A stretch of 64,000 nt of DNA, from the NCBI GenBank assembly GCA_024760905.1, contig CM045731.1, positions 15,776,001 to 15,840,000 on the forward strand, read 5' to 3'. The notes below the pieces were generated by a model. That model saw only the letters and a program-made list of their open reading frames with translations, did not search any database and was not told the origin of the DNA. The translations under genes were made by a program, and so were the position numbers. Positions 47,280-55,783 of the stretch are shown here, piece after piece (position 1 is the first letter of the stretch; each line of letters starts with the position of its first letter). The DNA is from Plotosus lineatus. Taxonomy: Eukaryota; Chordata; Actinopteri; Siluriformes; Plotosidae.

Positions 47280-48200
47280 CACATATACATATATATACAT
47301 ATACATACATATACATATACATATATATGGATTTTATTATTAAGGTTTTCTCCCACATGAGGATGGGTTTCCCTTTTGGTCCTGGTTTCTCTCAAGGTTT
47401 CTTGGATTAAAGAAACTTAAATGAGAGGATAGAGGGTGGAAAGAGTAAAAAGACAGATAGCAGGATGGATAGATATTTGAAGAGTGTAGGTGGATAGACA
47501 GTTGATCCTCGGGTGTTTTATTCACACACGCACACACACACACACACACCTTAAGAGGTAGAGAACAGTCAGAAAAACTCGAAATAGCTGAAAGCATCAG
47601 TTTAGTTTAGTCACCTCTGCTCCCGGTATCAGGCTCTGTGTGATGAACTGTCGGTCTCCTGACATTTGTCAAGTTGTTGCTGGATTTGTCCTGGTTCTGG
47701 ATCCTCGGTTGAGTGGAACTCTGGTCCGGAGGAGCATAATAACTTCCAATATAACTGTGTTTAGAAGGAGAGTCCAGACACAAGGACTAAAACAGAAGAA
47801 GAGAAAACGCCCTCTTTAATTGTGACAGAGTTCAAAAATTATTCAAAATAAAACCGAGTGCTGGGTAGCTTTAGCTCAGTATACTGTAATCATGCTTTTA
47901 TTTCAGCTGCTACTAATTAGCAATTTAGATATGCACATAATACTGAGTCTGTGACGAGATTGTGGTAAAACCACGCAATAAATTATTATTAAAAAAATCT
48001 GTTTTCCTGGACAGAATGTCCATTTAATTTTGAAAAATGTAATTATTTACGTTCTGCGCTAATTAGCATAAAGCTAAGCTATCTAGCTAACTACTATGCT
48101 AAGTCTAGCTAACTAGCTTTCATTCGTTGTGCACGTTTAAAAACCATTTCAAAGCTTTTAATTTGTTTTTACTATTTACCGAATCTCGTAAAAGGTCCAT
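32396..48200 (-). CDS. CEP57L1: CEP57L1, centrosomal protein 57-like 1 (11 coding exons)
   Basis: Paralogue of the centrosome and microtubule-binding protein CEP57. Joining 48200-48180, 47786-47615, 38514-38353, 37210-37089, 37017-36907, 36426-36349, 36243-36154, 36025-35969, 35886-35657, 35528-35384 and 32620-32396 gives 1413 nt, 470 residues plus stop; human is about 460. Residues about 66-222 are the coiled-coil centrosome-localisation domain ([20 protein letters not shown], then [13 protein letters not shown], then [17 protein letters not shown]). Residues about 262-396 are the microtubule-binding domain ([37 protein letters not shown]). The C terminus has the conserved short helix ending GVHWET. 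All junctions are GT-AG with matching phase. It lies tail to tail with CD164 and head to head with SESN1, as in human. CEP57 itself is the alternative, but the CD164 and SESN1 neighbours favour CEP57L1. Confidence 0.93.
32700..33040. repeat. CA/CT/CGCA-rich low-complexity tract
   Basis: Mixture of cacaca, ctctcg, cgcacgc and ctcaca runs. Frames in it are artefacts. In the last CEP57L1 intron. Confidence 0.85.
33059..33805 (+). mobile_element. hAT element with intact 8-bp target duplication
   Basis: Ends CAGTGATTCTTAACCT and (reverse complement) CAGTGGTTCTTATCCT. An exact 8-bp duplication ATATAATC lies at 33051-33058 and 33806-33813. Inside at 33275-33379 an ATG frame reads [20 protein letters not shown] and ends near RRPICMICE, the BED-like N terminus of SCAND3/ZBED-type hAT transposases. 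From about 33380 to 33720 it is replaced by a Tigger-type fragment, so it is a nested, internally deleted copy. Confidence 0.85.
33275..33379 (+). pseudogene. hAT transposase N-terminal fragment (BED-like finger)
   Basis: Thirty-five codons from [20 protein letters not shown], then [14 protein letters not shown], cut off directly after the first Cys pair by foreign transposon sequence. Homology is to the SCAND3/ZBED-like hAT N terminus, by motif only. Confidence 0.6.
34224..34276. repeat. (CA)n microsatellite
   Basis: Perfect CA run in the last CEP57L1 intron. Confidence 0.95.
34420..34689 (-). pseudogene. Transposon-type zinc-finger protein fragment
   Basis: Minus frame reads [20 protein letters not shown], then [20 protein letters not shown] and GKKGLKIM. 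Same W-x-WL / C-x2-C / YG pattern as 1931-2290. No downstream catalytic region; lies in the last CEP57L1 intron. Confidence 0.5.
35147..35295. repeat. CTCTCGCGCGCCCC tandem repeat
   Basis: Four to five units of ctctctcgcgcgcccc followed by ctctcacgcgcacgcg units; about 150 bp, unusually GC-rich for this window, 90 bp from CEP57L1 exon 10. Confidence 0.85.
35384..35528 (-). CDS. CEP57L1: CEP57L1 coding exon 10
   Basis: Acceptor ttgcag directly after a (TG)n tract; donor GCA|gtaagtg. Encodes [13 protein letters not shown] and [19 protein letters not shown], the end of the microtubule-binding domain. Confidence 0.93.
35534..35590. repeat. (CA)n, (TG)n on the CEP57L1 strand
   Basis: About 28 dinucleotides directly upstream (transcript sense) of the exon 10 acceptor TTGCAG. 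Confidence 0.95.
35657..35886 (-). CDS. CEP57L1: CEP57L1 coding exon 9
   Basis: Acceptor atgttccag, donor TT|gtaggt; 230 bp. Start of the microtubule-binding domain ([16 protein letters not shown]), then a Ser/Gly-rich loop and [17 protein letters not shown]. Confidence 0.93.
35969..36025 (-). CDS. CEP57L1: CEP57L1 coding exon 8
   Basis: Acceptor aattccag, donor ACA|gtgagtg; 57 bp in phase 0. Ends in IPFVAGT, which joins the next exon to rebuild the family motif [14 protein letters not shown]. Confidence 0.88.
36154..36243 (-). CDS. CEP57L1: CEP57L1 coding exon 7
   Basis: Acceptor gaattcag, donor AAG|gttcgg; 90 bp in phase 0. End of the coiled coil and a Lys-rich basic stretch ([13 protein letters not shown]) that corresponds to the basic region after the coiled coil in human. 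Confidence 0.82.
36349..36426 (-). CDS. CEP57L1: CEP57L1 coding exon 6
   Basis: Acceptor tctccag, donor GAG|gtacgg; 78 bp in phase 0. Encodes [20 protein letters not shown], close to the human sequence. Confidence 0.93.
36907..37017 (-). CDS. CEP57L1: CEP57L1 coding exon 5
   Basis: Acceptor atctgtag, donor GAG|gtatga; 111 bp in phase 0. Encodes [19 protein letters not shown], matching the human coiled coil. Confidence 0.92.
37089..37210 (-). CDS. CEP57L1: CEP57L1 coding exon 4
   Basis: Acceptor ggtacag, donor GAG|gtgatc; 122 bp. Encodes [20 protein letters not shown], the best conserved coiled-coil block of the CEP57 family. Confidence 0.93.
37343..38253. mobile_element. Tigger-type MITE carrying a SINE
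   Basis: Begins CAGTAGGCCCCAGTTTTTCG after TA and ends ...CAAGGGCCAGCTG before TA. Without the SINE at 37661-38012 it is about 545 bp and matches the element at 15356-16058. It lies in CEP57L1 intron 3, between exons 3 and 4. Confidence 0.75.
37661..38012 (-). mobile_element. SINE A, full length, inside a Tigger MITE
   Basis: Duplication atcacagggcttcaa at 37646-37660 and 38013-38027. Intact A and B boxes. Confidence 0.93.
38353..38514 (-). CDS. CEP57L1: CEP57L1 coding exon 3
   Basis: Acceptor aaattgcag lying just downstream of a long (TG)n tract on this strand. The start of the coiled coil ([20 protein letters not shown]) is unmistakable. Donor G|gtcttg is weak but gives the phase needed by the next exon. 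Confidence 0.88.
38531..38598. repeat. (CA)n, (TG)n on the CEP57L1 strand
   Basis: About 34 dinucleotides, 16 nt upstream (transcript sense) of the exon 3 start. Confidence 0.95.
39128..39360 (+). mobile_element. SINE B, head truncated, plus an L2-tail fragment
   Basis: Begins at gctaactgggttatcaaagg in the core and runs through the L2-like tail. An independent L2-type tail fragment in opposite orientation follows at 39366-39475. Confidence 0.78.
39784..39960 (+). mobile_element. GGCGC-terminus transposon, right-end fragment
   Basis: Matches the last part of the copy at 8472-11565 from cttcataaaacttttcctag to GGTGGAGTGGCTCACA, with an internal deletion between tctaaaatgtc and tttttggacacaagagcc. 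Terminus (reverse complement) TGTGAGCCACTCCACCGAGA. Confidence 0.65.
40165..40500 (-). mobile_element. L2-like LINE fragment, endonuclease start
   Basis: Minus-strand reading gives [20 protein letters not shown] followed by [18 protein letters not shown], the usual start of the apurinic endonuclease domain of fish L2-type elements, then decays. No other part of the element is nearby on this strand. Confidence 0.7.
40555..40665 (-). mobile_element. Older tRNA/L2-type repeat, head fragment
   Basis: Reversed: ggagaacatgtaaatacg, gaactcaggaccctctgg, tacggcctcgccatgacacc. Confidence 0.55.
41029..42547 (+). mobile_element. Tc1/mariner element with transposase pseudogene
   Basis: Inverted termini CAAACTAGATTCCAAAAAAG and CAAACTGGATTCCGAAAAAG (reverse complement of the right end), TA target duplication at 41027-41028 and 42548-42549. 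A second inverted block (about 41185-41240 and 42355-42420) makes the inverted repeats about 200 bp long. Inside are stop- and frameshift-broken transposase pieces: [18 protein letters not shown] (helix-turn-helix), VMVWGCMS near 41920 and [19 protein letters not shown] near 42170, the Tc1 third-acidic-residue region. A poly(A) run at 41645-41663 breaks the frame. 1519 bp, the usual Tc1 size. Confidence 0.9.
43441..43516. mobile_element. MITE fragment inside a LINE
   Basis: CAGGAATCCCTCACTTTCCG plus about 55 bp match the terminus of the family at 52614-53034; inserted in the degenerate LINE. Confidence 0.55.
45076..45585. mobile_element. MITE of the GATCCCTCACTACTTCGCGC family
   Basis: Left end mutated (CTAGGATCCCTCACTAC), right end (reverse complement) CAGGGATCCCTCATTTTCCG followed by TA. 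Shares the internal ttgttattataagcattta block. Confidence 0.7.
46215..46310 (-). pseudogene. Tigger transposase N-terminal fragment
   Basis: Thirty-two codons: [30 protein letters not shown]. The pattern L-x-TK-x-x-I-I-K-K-x-x-x-GE is the first helix of the pogo/CENPB-type DNA-binding domain. It is interrupted upstream by a SINE and downstream by deletion. Confidence 0.6.
46312..46668 (-). mobile_element. SINE A, inside a Tigger element
   Basis: Tail gtctgtcttccttttggc, core, G-run at 46568-46582, tRNA head ending ccaccactggg. Separates the Tigger leader from its transposase start. Confidence 0.85.
46934..47330. repeat. Compound (TA)n/(CA)n microsatellite
   Basis: About 400 bp of alternating TA and CA runs with a repeated module of about 60 bp (tacacacacacatacatatatatacacatt). 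In CEP57L1 intron 2. Confidence 0.9.
47615..47786 (-). CDS. CEP57L1: CEP57L1 coding exon 2
   Basis: Acceptor ctgttttag, donor AGAG|gtgact; 172 bp. Encodes [12 protein letters not shown], matching the conserved N-terminal GSYH/GSYY motif, then a Gln/Asn/Ser-rich linker. Confidence 0.88.
48180..48200 (-). CDS. CEP57L1: CEP57L1 first coding exon (MDLLRDS)
   Basis: ATG at 48200, donor TCG|gtaaat. Seven codons in phase 0 join cleanly to the next exon, giving [15 protein letters not shown] before IGSYYAPP, like the start of the human protein. Chosen on phase, donor quality and length; no transcript evidence. Confidence 0.62.
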
Positions 48201-48230
48201 TGAGTACTACTGAAGCCGTGAATGAACTAA

Positions 48231-48251
48231 TTACACTGTAGTCAACTCCAT
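48231..48251 (-). promoter_or_regulatory. Possible upstream ORF of CEP57L1
   Basis: A six-codon ATG...TAA frame (MELTTV) ends 30 nt upstream of the proposed CEP57L1 start codon. If the 5' UTR is unspliced here it could lower initiation at the main ATG. Confidence 0.35.
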
Positions 48252-49009
48252 GTTGAGATATCTTCGTTCCATAACGACCACACTTGGCTGAAATACTAAT
48301 AGCGTCCTACTTTTGACAAGTGCACTAGATAGAGTAAGACAACGGCCCCTTCTTAGAACGATGTAGTGTATGGGTACAGGAGTCAGGAGTGATTTGAGAT
48401 TGTTACACTAACAGCTGTTGTTGACGTTAAATGGTGCCTACAGTTTAAAATTTCCCGCTTCCTCTATCACCCGAGAAAGCAGTTCCGCCTCATGAGAACT
48501 TTGAATTTTCTCCATGAGGCAGATCCGGCTCTTTGTATTTCAATCATGTACAGTATAGTATAATTGTGAAGCATTGTACTGTACTGTAATGAGAATACCA
48601 AATATTTTTCTCTGAGTCGGATAATTTGATTCGGTTCAACAAATAGTCGACTCTTTCTACTCCCTACATGTGTCATTATAAAACGTGGGTGTAAAGAAAA
48701 ATATGAATCTTTTATGTGAATCAGTTAGTTTGATTCAGCAAACAAAAAGACTCGACTATTTTTCCTTACAACATGTATTACAGTACGTATTGCCAATTGA
48801 TATTGTTATAATAATAATACTACTACTAATAATAATATTAATAATAATAATAATAATAATTTGTCTGGGGAGAAGTTATTTAGCCTTAAACTAAATTGGC
48901 CTGAAATTTAAATTAATAATAATAAAGTAAACTGTAGATATATTTACAAATATAACAGCATATGGGGTGAAAATACCCCCTAACAGCAACAACAACAACA
49001 ACAATAATC

Positions 49010-49068
<59 letters not shown>

Positions 49069-49112
49069 AACAACAATAACTACAACAAAAACAATAACAA
49101 CAATAGGAACAG

Positions 49113-49440
49113 AGGCAGTGGTGGATTAGTGGTATAGGGTGCTGGATCGTTGATCCAAAGGTTGGGGGTTCGAGTCTCACTGTCCACAAGGTTGTCACTG
49201 CTCCCCCCCCCCTGCAGCTAACTGGGTTATCAAAGGCCGGCCATGTCTCTCACTGTTTATGGTAAAGAACCATTGCTGACTTTCATCAAGAGTAGCTGCA
49301 AAGCCATCGGCGTGTTTCCGCCCTGCGATGGCCTGGCGAGCTGTCCAGGGTGTACTCTGCCCTCGCCTGAAGTTGGCTGGGATGGGCACCAACCTCCCTG
49401 TGACCCAAATTAGGATTAAGCGATTACAGAAAATGAACTG
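49113..49440 (+). mobile_element. SINE B between CEP57L1 and SESN1
   Basis: Head gaggcagtggtggattagtg, B box ggttcgagtctc, core with small deletions, L2-like tail to acagaaaatgaactg. Confidence 0.85.
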
Positions 49441-49680
49441 AACAACAATAATAATAATAATAAGAATAATAGTGTAATAATATTATACTATTTGAGTTCT
49501 GTTTATTGGGTAAAAATCATACATGCCTATGTATACAACATAATACATATAAAAACCAGAGAATAACAAAAAAAGCATATAATAAGCACACTTATTTCCA
49601 ATGTAGTCCTTTGGAGAAAAATAAAGATACGTATTAATGCAACAGTATATATCCAATAAGAATCACAGATTTAGATTAAC

Positions 49681-49721
<41 letters not shown>

Positions 49722-50604
49722 TGATGATGATGATGATGATGATAGGAAATTCATAGGCTGTGATATGAGGTGGTACTGTACAAGACACTTTAGGTAATTG
49801 ATGAGAAGACTGGGTTAGTGATAAACAAGTGATGGCGGGGCTTCTGAACAGAACCTCTTCCCGAACCCTTTGGATTTTGGTACATGAGGTTTTGTGTTTT
49901 CGAAAACTGCTTCCACTGCAATGCAAACTGCACAGTTTTTATACTCCAATCCCCATACTTCCGTCTCCCGGTCTTAGAGCGACTCCTCACCTCACGTGCT
50001 CGTTGATTGGTCCATTCTATTCTCGTCTCCACTTAGCCGGAATTCTCAGTTACGCGGTTCGTAGAGACGCTTGTCAATCATGCGGTTTGGTTAACTCCTC
50101 CCTCTCTCTTCCCTGCTGCACCTCCGCCTCCTGAGCCTTCGCTGGACGGAGAACAGGACGAGAACCGTGTCAATGCTGTACGTCTTCTGTATAAACATTT
50201 ATTTTACAGATATGTCTCGAAATTAAGCTTTCAGGTTTGTTTTTTAATCTTTATAATACATGACGGAGTTGATTGGATGATTACGGCTCGCGTATAATAA
50301 TAGTTAATAATAAACGTTATCCATGCATGTTTTCTCTAAGCCCATAATAATAATAAAAACAATGATATCTTTAAATTATACTTTAATCAAAGTCGACTTA
50401 AAAGTTTTTGATCTGGTAGTTCAGTTCTGTTATTGATTGCATGGAAAGTAAATATTTTATTAGTGTCAAAAAAATGTGCAAAAAAAAAAAAAAAAGCTAA
50501 TAAACAGTCATGGTCAGTTCTGGGGTATTTGGGCAAATTATGTTTATTTCTGTCTTCGGAAAAATGCATGTAAGTACATTAGAGCTGCATTTCTATGCAA
50601 TAAT

Positions 50605-50610
<6 letters not shown>

Positions 50611-50678
<68 letters not shown>
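50611..50678. repeat. (TC)n(AC)n microsatellite upstream of the SESN1 start
   Basis: TC run then AC run, ending 67 bp before the SESN1 ATG, so probably in the 5' UTR or the promoter-proximal region. Confidence 0.9.
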
Positions 50679-50681
<3 letters not shown>

Positions 50682-50745
50682 TCTATCTATATTTGTACAC
50701 AGCTTTCATCATAATTAAAATTTTCAAAAATAAAATTTCCCTGTG

Positions 50746-51027
50746 ATGGACGTGAGAGATGGAGCGGCGGCGTGGGAAGCACTGGCGAGCCGGGATTTGT
50801 GTTCCAGAGACGCTGCCATGGAGCACATTGAGCAGGAGGTGAAGAAGAAGGTGGAGAGCATCTTGCCAATCCTGCGAACGTCATCTTCAGTATCATCGTC
50901 AACATTGTTGTCTCCCGTGACGACGGAAGATCTGAACTGCATCCTGGCGCGTGTCCTCATGCTTTCCAAAAGGTGTCCGTACGAAGACGTGAGGGAAAGA
51001 TGCGTCTGGTTGCTCCGCAGCATCCAG
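50746..51027 (+). CDS. SESN1: SESN1 (sestrin-1) first coding exon, long isoform
   Basis: Sestrin-1 is a p53-responsive regulator of mTORC1 (through GATOR2) and of redox state. Ninety-four codons from ATG at 50746 to donor CAG|gtgagg in phase 0. The sequence contains ASRDLCSRDAAMEHI and LARVLMLSKRCPYEDVRERC ending LLRSIQ. The human long isoform has matching CSRDSTTREAALENI and LMLSKRCPFKDVRE, ending ILKSIQ. The next human exon begins ELGIRIPRPLG; nothing like it occurs in the remaining 13 kb, so intron 1 is long, as in mammals. The overlapping GTG three bases earlier is not the start. SESN3 is the close alternative, since SESN3-CEP57 and SESN1-CEP57L1 are duplicate blocks; the CD164 linkage favours SESN1. 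Confidence 0.9.
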
Positions 51028-51636
51028 GTGAGGAAAAATATACCAAATGAGTGAGATGGAAAGAAGGAAAAGTGAAGAAAGGAGATGAGAAAGTGATGAG
51101 CAATAGACAGAGGGAAAGGAAAAGGGTGAACAGGAGACAGGGAAAAAGTTGAAGAGGACGGAAAAAAAACGGTGGAGCGAAAGAGTCGGCATAAGGAAAA
51201 GAAAATCCTTTCAGATGAAATCAGAAACCATGGAAAGGGCGTGGTATGGTGGTTCTTGGGTTGACCCTGAGCTTTGGTTATGTTTGGTTGGATGTCCTCA
51301 GGGTTGTCTGGTTTCCTTTTACATTTAATTTAGGTGTAGTTCTGCAAAAGAGCCACCAGCTGTGAACATGAATGAGGCTCCACCCATTTTCAGCACAGCG
51401 AACCTGAGTAGGATAAACTACACTGAAAGAGAAATAATAAGAAAGGTGTGGCGTGGTCCATAAGAACAGGTTTAAAATTCTGAGGTGGGAGGAAGTGTTG
51501 TAATAATAAAACATAAATCTATGAGTTTGCTGTGTCGAGATGGCGTCCATGCTTTGGGTTCTAGCAGTACTGTATGATGATCAATGTTCGTGAGTTCTGA
51601 TGTTGCAATCCATGGAGTGATGTTTTTTGCTGTACG

Positions 51637-51641
<5 letters not shown>

Positions 51642-51689
<48 letters not shown>
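51642..51689. repeat. (GT)n(GA)n microsatellite
   Basis: GT run followed by GA run in SESN1 intron 1. Confidence 0.9.
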
Positions 51690-51847
51690 TCGCTTAGAAT
51701 AACTGTGCCAGGGTCACGGGGGGCGGTGGAGGTGGGGGCTTGTTTGCTCGGGGTCACATGGTTCAACTTGAAAGAGTAGATCAGTTGCACTCCACTACTT
51801 TTACTAGACATTCAGCAGAAACCCATGGAGTGGATTTCTTTGGAGTG

Positions 51848-52077
51848 GATTATTTCTTTAATTACAATACAATAGACATTTATTATACATAAAATAAGGT
51901 ATATTTTTGTGTAGTTTTAAGGCTTATTTAGTAGAAAATTATGTTTTATGGGGACCTGGGAACGGATTATTCTCATTTTAATGGTTTCTTATGGGAAATA
52001 AATGTTCGGAAGACGAACTTTTCGCCTCACACACACTTTCTGGGAACCAATTATGTTCGTGAGCAGAGGTATCACTG

Positions 52078-52078
<1 letters not shown>
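51848..52078. mobile_element. Tigger-type MITE, right half only
   Basis: Nearly identical to 13768-13998 (right 231 bp of that element), ending CGTGAGCAGAGGTATCACTG before TA. The left half is missing, replaced by unrelated sequence (tggatttctttggagtgg). Confidence 0.78.
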
Positions 52079-52116
<38 letters not shown>

Positions 52117-52147
52117 GAGCCACACCCTTTTTATCGTTGTTGTTTTT

Positions 52148-52185
<38 letters not shown>

Positions 52186-52264
52186 AGAGCCACACCCTTT
52201 TTATTGTTGTTGTTATTTGCAGGTATGTTTTATTTTCTCTTCCCCTTTCCTCCCTCTTTCTCTC

Positions 52265-52610
52265 TTTGCTTAATCCTACTAGACTCACAGGCAGGCTGGA
52301 GTCCATCTTAGCCAGCTCTGGTCATGTTGAAAAGCTCAATAGACACTCCCAATGCCAACACATACACAGACACACATACAAGCATTCACTCTCACACCGA
52401 GGACCAATTTGGAATCGCTAGTTATCTTAATGTGTATGTTTTTGGATTTGATTGTAGGATAAAGCCAGATTCCCAAGGGGAAAACTGTGCAAGTATGGGG
52501 AGAACATGCAAACTCCAGACAGAAACACTCACGCTGCTCCCTAGACTCAAACCCAGGAACTTCTTGCTCTGAGGGGAAGTGCTTTAACTGCTACACCACC
52601 GTCCCACTCT
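52265..52610 (-). mobile_element. Older tRNA-headed, L2-tailed repeat, reversed
   Basis: Reads in reverse: taatcctactagactcacag, gagaacatgcaaactccaga, ctgctacaccaccgtccc. A MITE is inserted right at its end (52614). Confidence 0.68.
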
Positions 52611-52613
52611 GGA

Positions 52614-53034
52614 CAGTGATCCCTCGCTACTTTGTGCTTCAGTTCCTGCGGCTTCAGTGCATCACGGGTTTTTCAAAAATATTCATCGAAGAATTAAAAA
52701 AATAAGGAAAAATAGGGGAAAAGTTAAGGAAAATGCCGTAAAACAAACCAATTATGAAGAAAAAAAACCCCCAAACAAACAAAAACAAAAAAAACAACCC
52801 AAACCCCCCAACAAAACTACTTACATTTTTATGTGAGGTGCGCATCTGAGTGTGTGTGTTTATATTTTTGAATGTTTAATTGTTATTATAAGCATTTATA
52901 GCGATGAATATGTATTTATTGATATTATATACACATATACATGCACATATATATCAGTCGATCGTATTTCACAGAAATCTGTGCGTGCGGGGGGGTCTCG
53001 GTCCCCATTAACCGCGGAAAGTGAGGGATCCCTG
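52614..53034. mobile_element. MITE with CAGTGATCCCTCGCTACTTT ends
   Basis: Left CAGTGATCCCTCGCTACTTT, right (reverse complement) CAGGGATCCCTCACTTTCCG, TA on the right. Internal block gtttaattgttattataagc is shared by all copies in the window. Tigger-like by terminus and TA target. Confidence 0.75.
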
Positions 53035-53139
53035 TATTATATAAACATCATTATGATTAGCAGAGTGCTGATGCTAAAGTTGATTCTGAAATCCCGAAAT
53101 ACAACAACAAGGATCAATATATATATATATATATATATG

Positions 53140-53248
53140 TCTCTGTCTTCCTTTCGGCTTTTTCCTTTTTACTCGGGAGTCGCCACAACGAATCATCTGA
53201 TTTGCACGTTTGATTTGGCAGAGGTTTTTTTTAACGTCGGATGCCCTT

Positions 53249-53252
<4 letters not shown>
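53140..53252 (-). mobile_element. SINE A tail fragment cut by a TA microsatellite
   Basis: Tail cttcctttcggctttttcc through gtcggatgcccttcc, then directly (TA)n from 53253 to 53331. Confidence 0.75.

Positions 53253-53331
<79 letters not shown>
53253..53331. repeat. (TA)n microsatellite
   Basis: About 39 perfect TA dinucleotides replacing the rest of a SINE. Confidence 0.95.
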
Positions 53332-53334
<3 letters not shown>

Positions 53335-53668
53335 TTTATCCTCTATATGTGGATATATATATTTATGTTTTATTTAGACATATATGTATATATATATTTT
53401 TTTTTATTTTTTATTTTTTGCTGTTGTTGTTGTTAATGATTGATACCTTTTTATACCCCAGAATATCAGCACTAAAACTCCACTGCTGCGTTGATATCGA
53501 TTCTGTAGACCTCAGGTGTCAGTTCACGTTTCTTGAAAAGCTTCCTGTCCTTGTGTTCTGGTTCTTCCGTGTCTGGTGAAGCAGTGAAGGAAACCAGCTA
53601 CTGAGGCTACCATACATTCTACGATGGGTGACCTTATTTATAGTAATATGCTGCACTATTGGTGGTAC

Positions 53669-53982
53669 GGTGGTGTAAGTATTTAACATGTCTGCCTCAG
53701 CAACAAGGTCCTGGGTTTGAGTCCCGAGCTAGCGGAGGTGTTTCTGTGTGAGGTTTGCATGTTCTCCCTGTGATGGACAGATTTCTTTCAGGTATTCCAG
53801 TTTTGCCTCAGTCTAAAGACATGCACATTTGTCCAATTAGTTGGTCCAAATCACTCCTAGGCTTGGATGTGTTTTGGCCCTGCGATAGTCTGGCAAGCTG
53901 TTCTGGGTGTACGCCTCCTTTGCCCAAAGTCTCCGTGACTCTTGTAGGTTTAAGCAGTTCAGCAAATTAGACAGAAAGTGAG
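53669..53982 (+). mobile_element. Older tRNA-headed, L2-tailed repeat
   Basis: Same family: ggtcctgggtttgagtcccg, tgcatgttctccctgtgatg, agtctaaagacatgcacatt, gtaggtttaagcagttcagc. Confidence 0.72.
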
Positions 53983-54028
53983 TGCTGCACTTTATTTCAT
54001 GTTTATGGAGCTCCTGTTGTGATTAACA

Positions 54029-54029
<1 letters not shown>

Positions 54030-54093
<64 letters not shown>
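54030..54093. repeat. (CA)n microsatellite
   Basis: About 32 perfect dinucleotides in SESN1 intron 1. Confidence 0.95.
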
Positions 54094-54095
<2 letters not shown>

Positions 54096-54877
54096 AACAA
54101 CTCTGTTTTCAGGCACATGCAGATCTCTAGTGTCAGTTTATTAGTCGTAGTTTTCTGTCCCAGTTCTATTCGGGTTGTTATTTTTGGATGACCGGATGTT
54201 CGCTCCAGTTCTTTTGTTTGCAGAGACCTTTTGCCCCCTGCTGCTTACTGTAGAAGAGTTGAGACGCCTGGGATTCGAGGGATTATGAGATCACACGAAC
54301 ACACACTACCCTCCACAGTATTGCTGAAAAAAAAGACTTCAGGATGAACTTTGCGCTAATAATCACCATAATTGTGCCACAGTTTAGACACACAGAGATT
54401 ATAACCAAAGAAATCCACCTGAATGAATATATGTGAGCCACTCCACTGAAAGTAGGCTTTTGCATCCAAAAATGAAAAATAAGATTTTTACACAGTCAGA
54501 TTCAAGGAGGCCCAAAGCTGAAAATGCAGCAAAAAGTTTGTCAATACTGTACCTTGAAAACTGAGCGAGCGATTCCATTTTTTTGTGTCAGCATTCAACT
54601 AAAAAATTCAAAAGACGTTTTAGAAAAAAATGAGCACAAAGACTGCACTTCTTCCAAGATCATTAGTCCTTAACAGCCAAACATTTTTATGCACTTCAGC
54701 CATATAAACTTTTAGAAAACATGTCTAGGAAAAGTTTTAGGAAGAGATGCTAAGAGAAATCATCCTCATTTTAATTTGACACGCCCTTTTTTAAACCCAT
54801 TAGTTACCGTGGTAAGCCCCAAAACATGAACAAAAAAACCAACAATTTTTTTTACATTTCTGTTTATTCCAATAAGA

Positions 54878-55215
54878 TCAGTATGTATCTTTTCGACCAT
54901 TATATAAAGGTTCAAATGCCTTCAAATGATAATGATTAAAAAAAAAAACACTGTCAGGTTCAAACAATCGCACAGAAATTAATAAAACTATATAACAAAA
55001 CTCTCTGATCTCTTTATACAAGTAAGTTTCATCAACTCTGCCCCCAGCATTATCATCTTCATCTATATCCTGCTCAGCAGAAAGGATCACATCATCATCA
55101 CAAACACAACAAACTGACTCATGCACACTTTTATTAACAGATGCCTCTTCTTCATCAACATCAAAATCAAAAGCTTCATCAACACAGCTGGCATCATCAT
55201 CATCAGTTTGTTCAT
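54878..55215 (-). CDS. Acidic open exon in GGCGC-terminus transposon copy 2
   Basis: Acceptor ccttttacag at 55216-55225 and upstream donor ACCG|gtgagt near 55381 join in frame (G|AT codon). The exon reads DEQTDDDDASCVDEAF, then DVDEEEASVNKSVHESV, CCVCDDDVILSAEQDIDEDD and on to a stop at 54878, about 112 codons. It is rich in Asp and Glu with a CCVC cluster. It aligns with the broken frame at 9365-9530. I know no family for it; it may be the N-terminal part of a transposase or an accessory protein. Both the frame and the intron are conserved between the two copies. Confidence 0.5.
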
Positions 55216-55434
55216 CTGTAAAAGGAATGAAACATTTAAATATTTTTCAGGTCTTGACCAATTTTCGTACAAAACGAAACAACCCACGATCCAGCATGTC
55301 CAGTCAGAACAAGATTACACACAAATCAAATAATCAAAAAATCCCATAATCAAATTTTGAATGCAGAGAAAAATACTCACCGGTGAAATAATCTTCAAGA
55401 ACGGCAAGCATGCCGGCATCTTCAAAGCCCAATT

Positions 55435-55783
55435 TGTTAAGCCTGGAGTGTATGGGTTGGACCCAGAGATGCAGGAGACTAAAAGAAGGTTCAAACGATT
55501 TATTAAACACTAGGAACTGTAAATCACGGGAATACTCAAAGGAATTGGTCGAGCATGAAGCAGGAACCAGGGGCCAAAGAGAAAGCCAAGATGCAGAATC
55601 ACGGGGAAAACAATCTTCTGACATCGGAGGGAAGCGCGACGCTCCCATTTATAACTGGCTGATTGCAGATTGGGACCAGGTGCGTTCTGCTGGAGCTCGC
55701 CTACCAGCAACCGCCACGCCCCTCGCCAGCGCCAGCAATGATTAAAGAAGAGTTAATTCCGCCAGCCAGCATAGACCATAGCA
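55435..55783 (-). mobile_element. Solo LTR with 5-bp duplication CAATT
   Basis: 349 bp with TG...CA ends on either strand, flanked by CAATT at 55430-55434 and 55784-55788. On the minus strand a TATA-like motif (gttataaatggg near 55650) precedes an AATAAA about 150 nt downstream (near 55502), the order expected of an LTR promoter and polyadenylation site. It is absent from the paralogous copy at 8472-11565. No internal retroelement sequence is present; family not identified. Confidence 0.75.

Larger units (their letters stand above)
48201..50745. other. Divergent intergenic region CEP57L1 / SESN1
   Basis: About 2.5 kb between the two start codons. It holds (AAT)n tracts (48812-48860, 49010-49064, 49682-49742), one SINE and a TC/AC microsatellite at 50611-50678. 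A less repetitive stretch around 49960-50180 has an inverted CCAAT (attgg) near 50005 and may be the SESN1 promoter and 5' leader. A gt donor-like site near 50177 is only a candidate. Confidence 0.4.

Noticed and set aside
46513..47343. Several 100-160 codon frames of Tyr/Ile/His/Thr
   Set aside because: Translations of (TA)n/(CA)n microsatellites.
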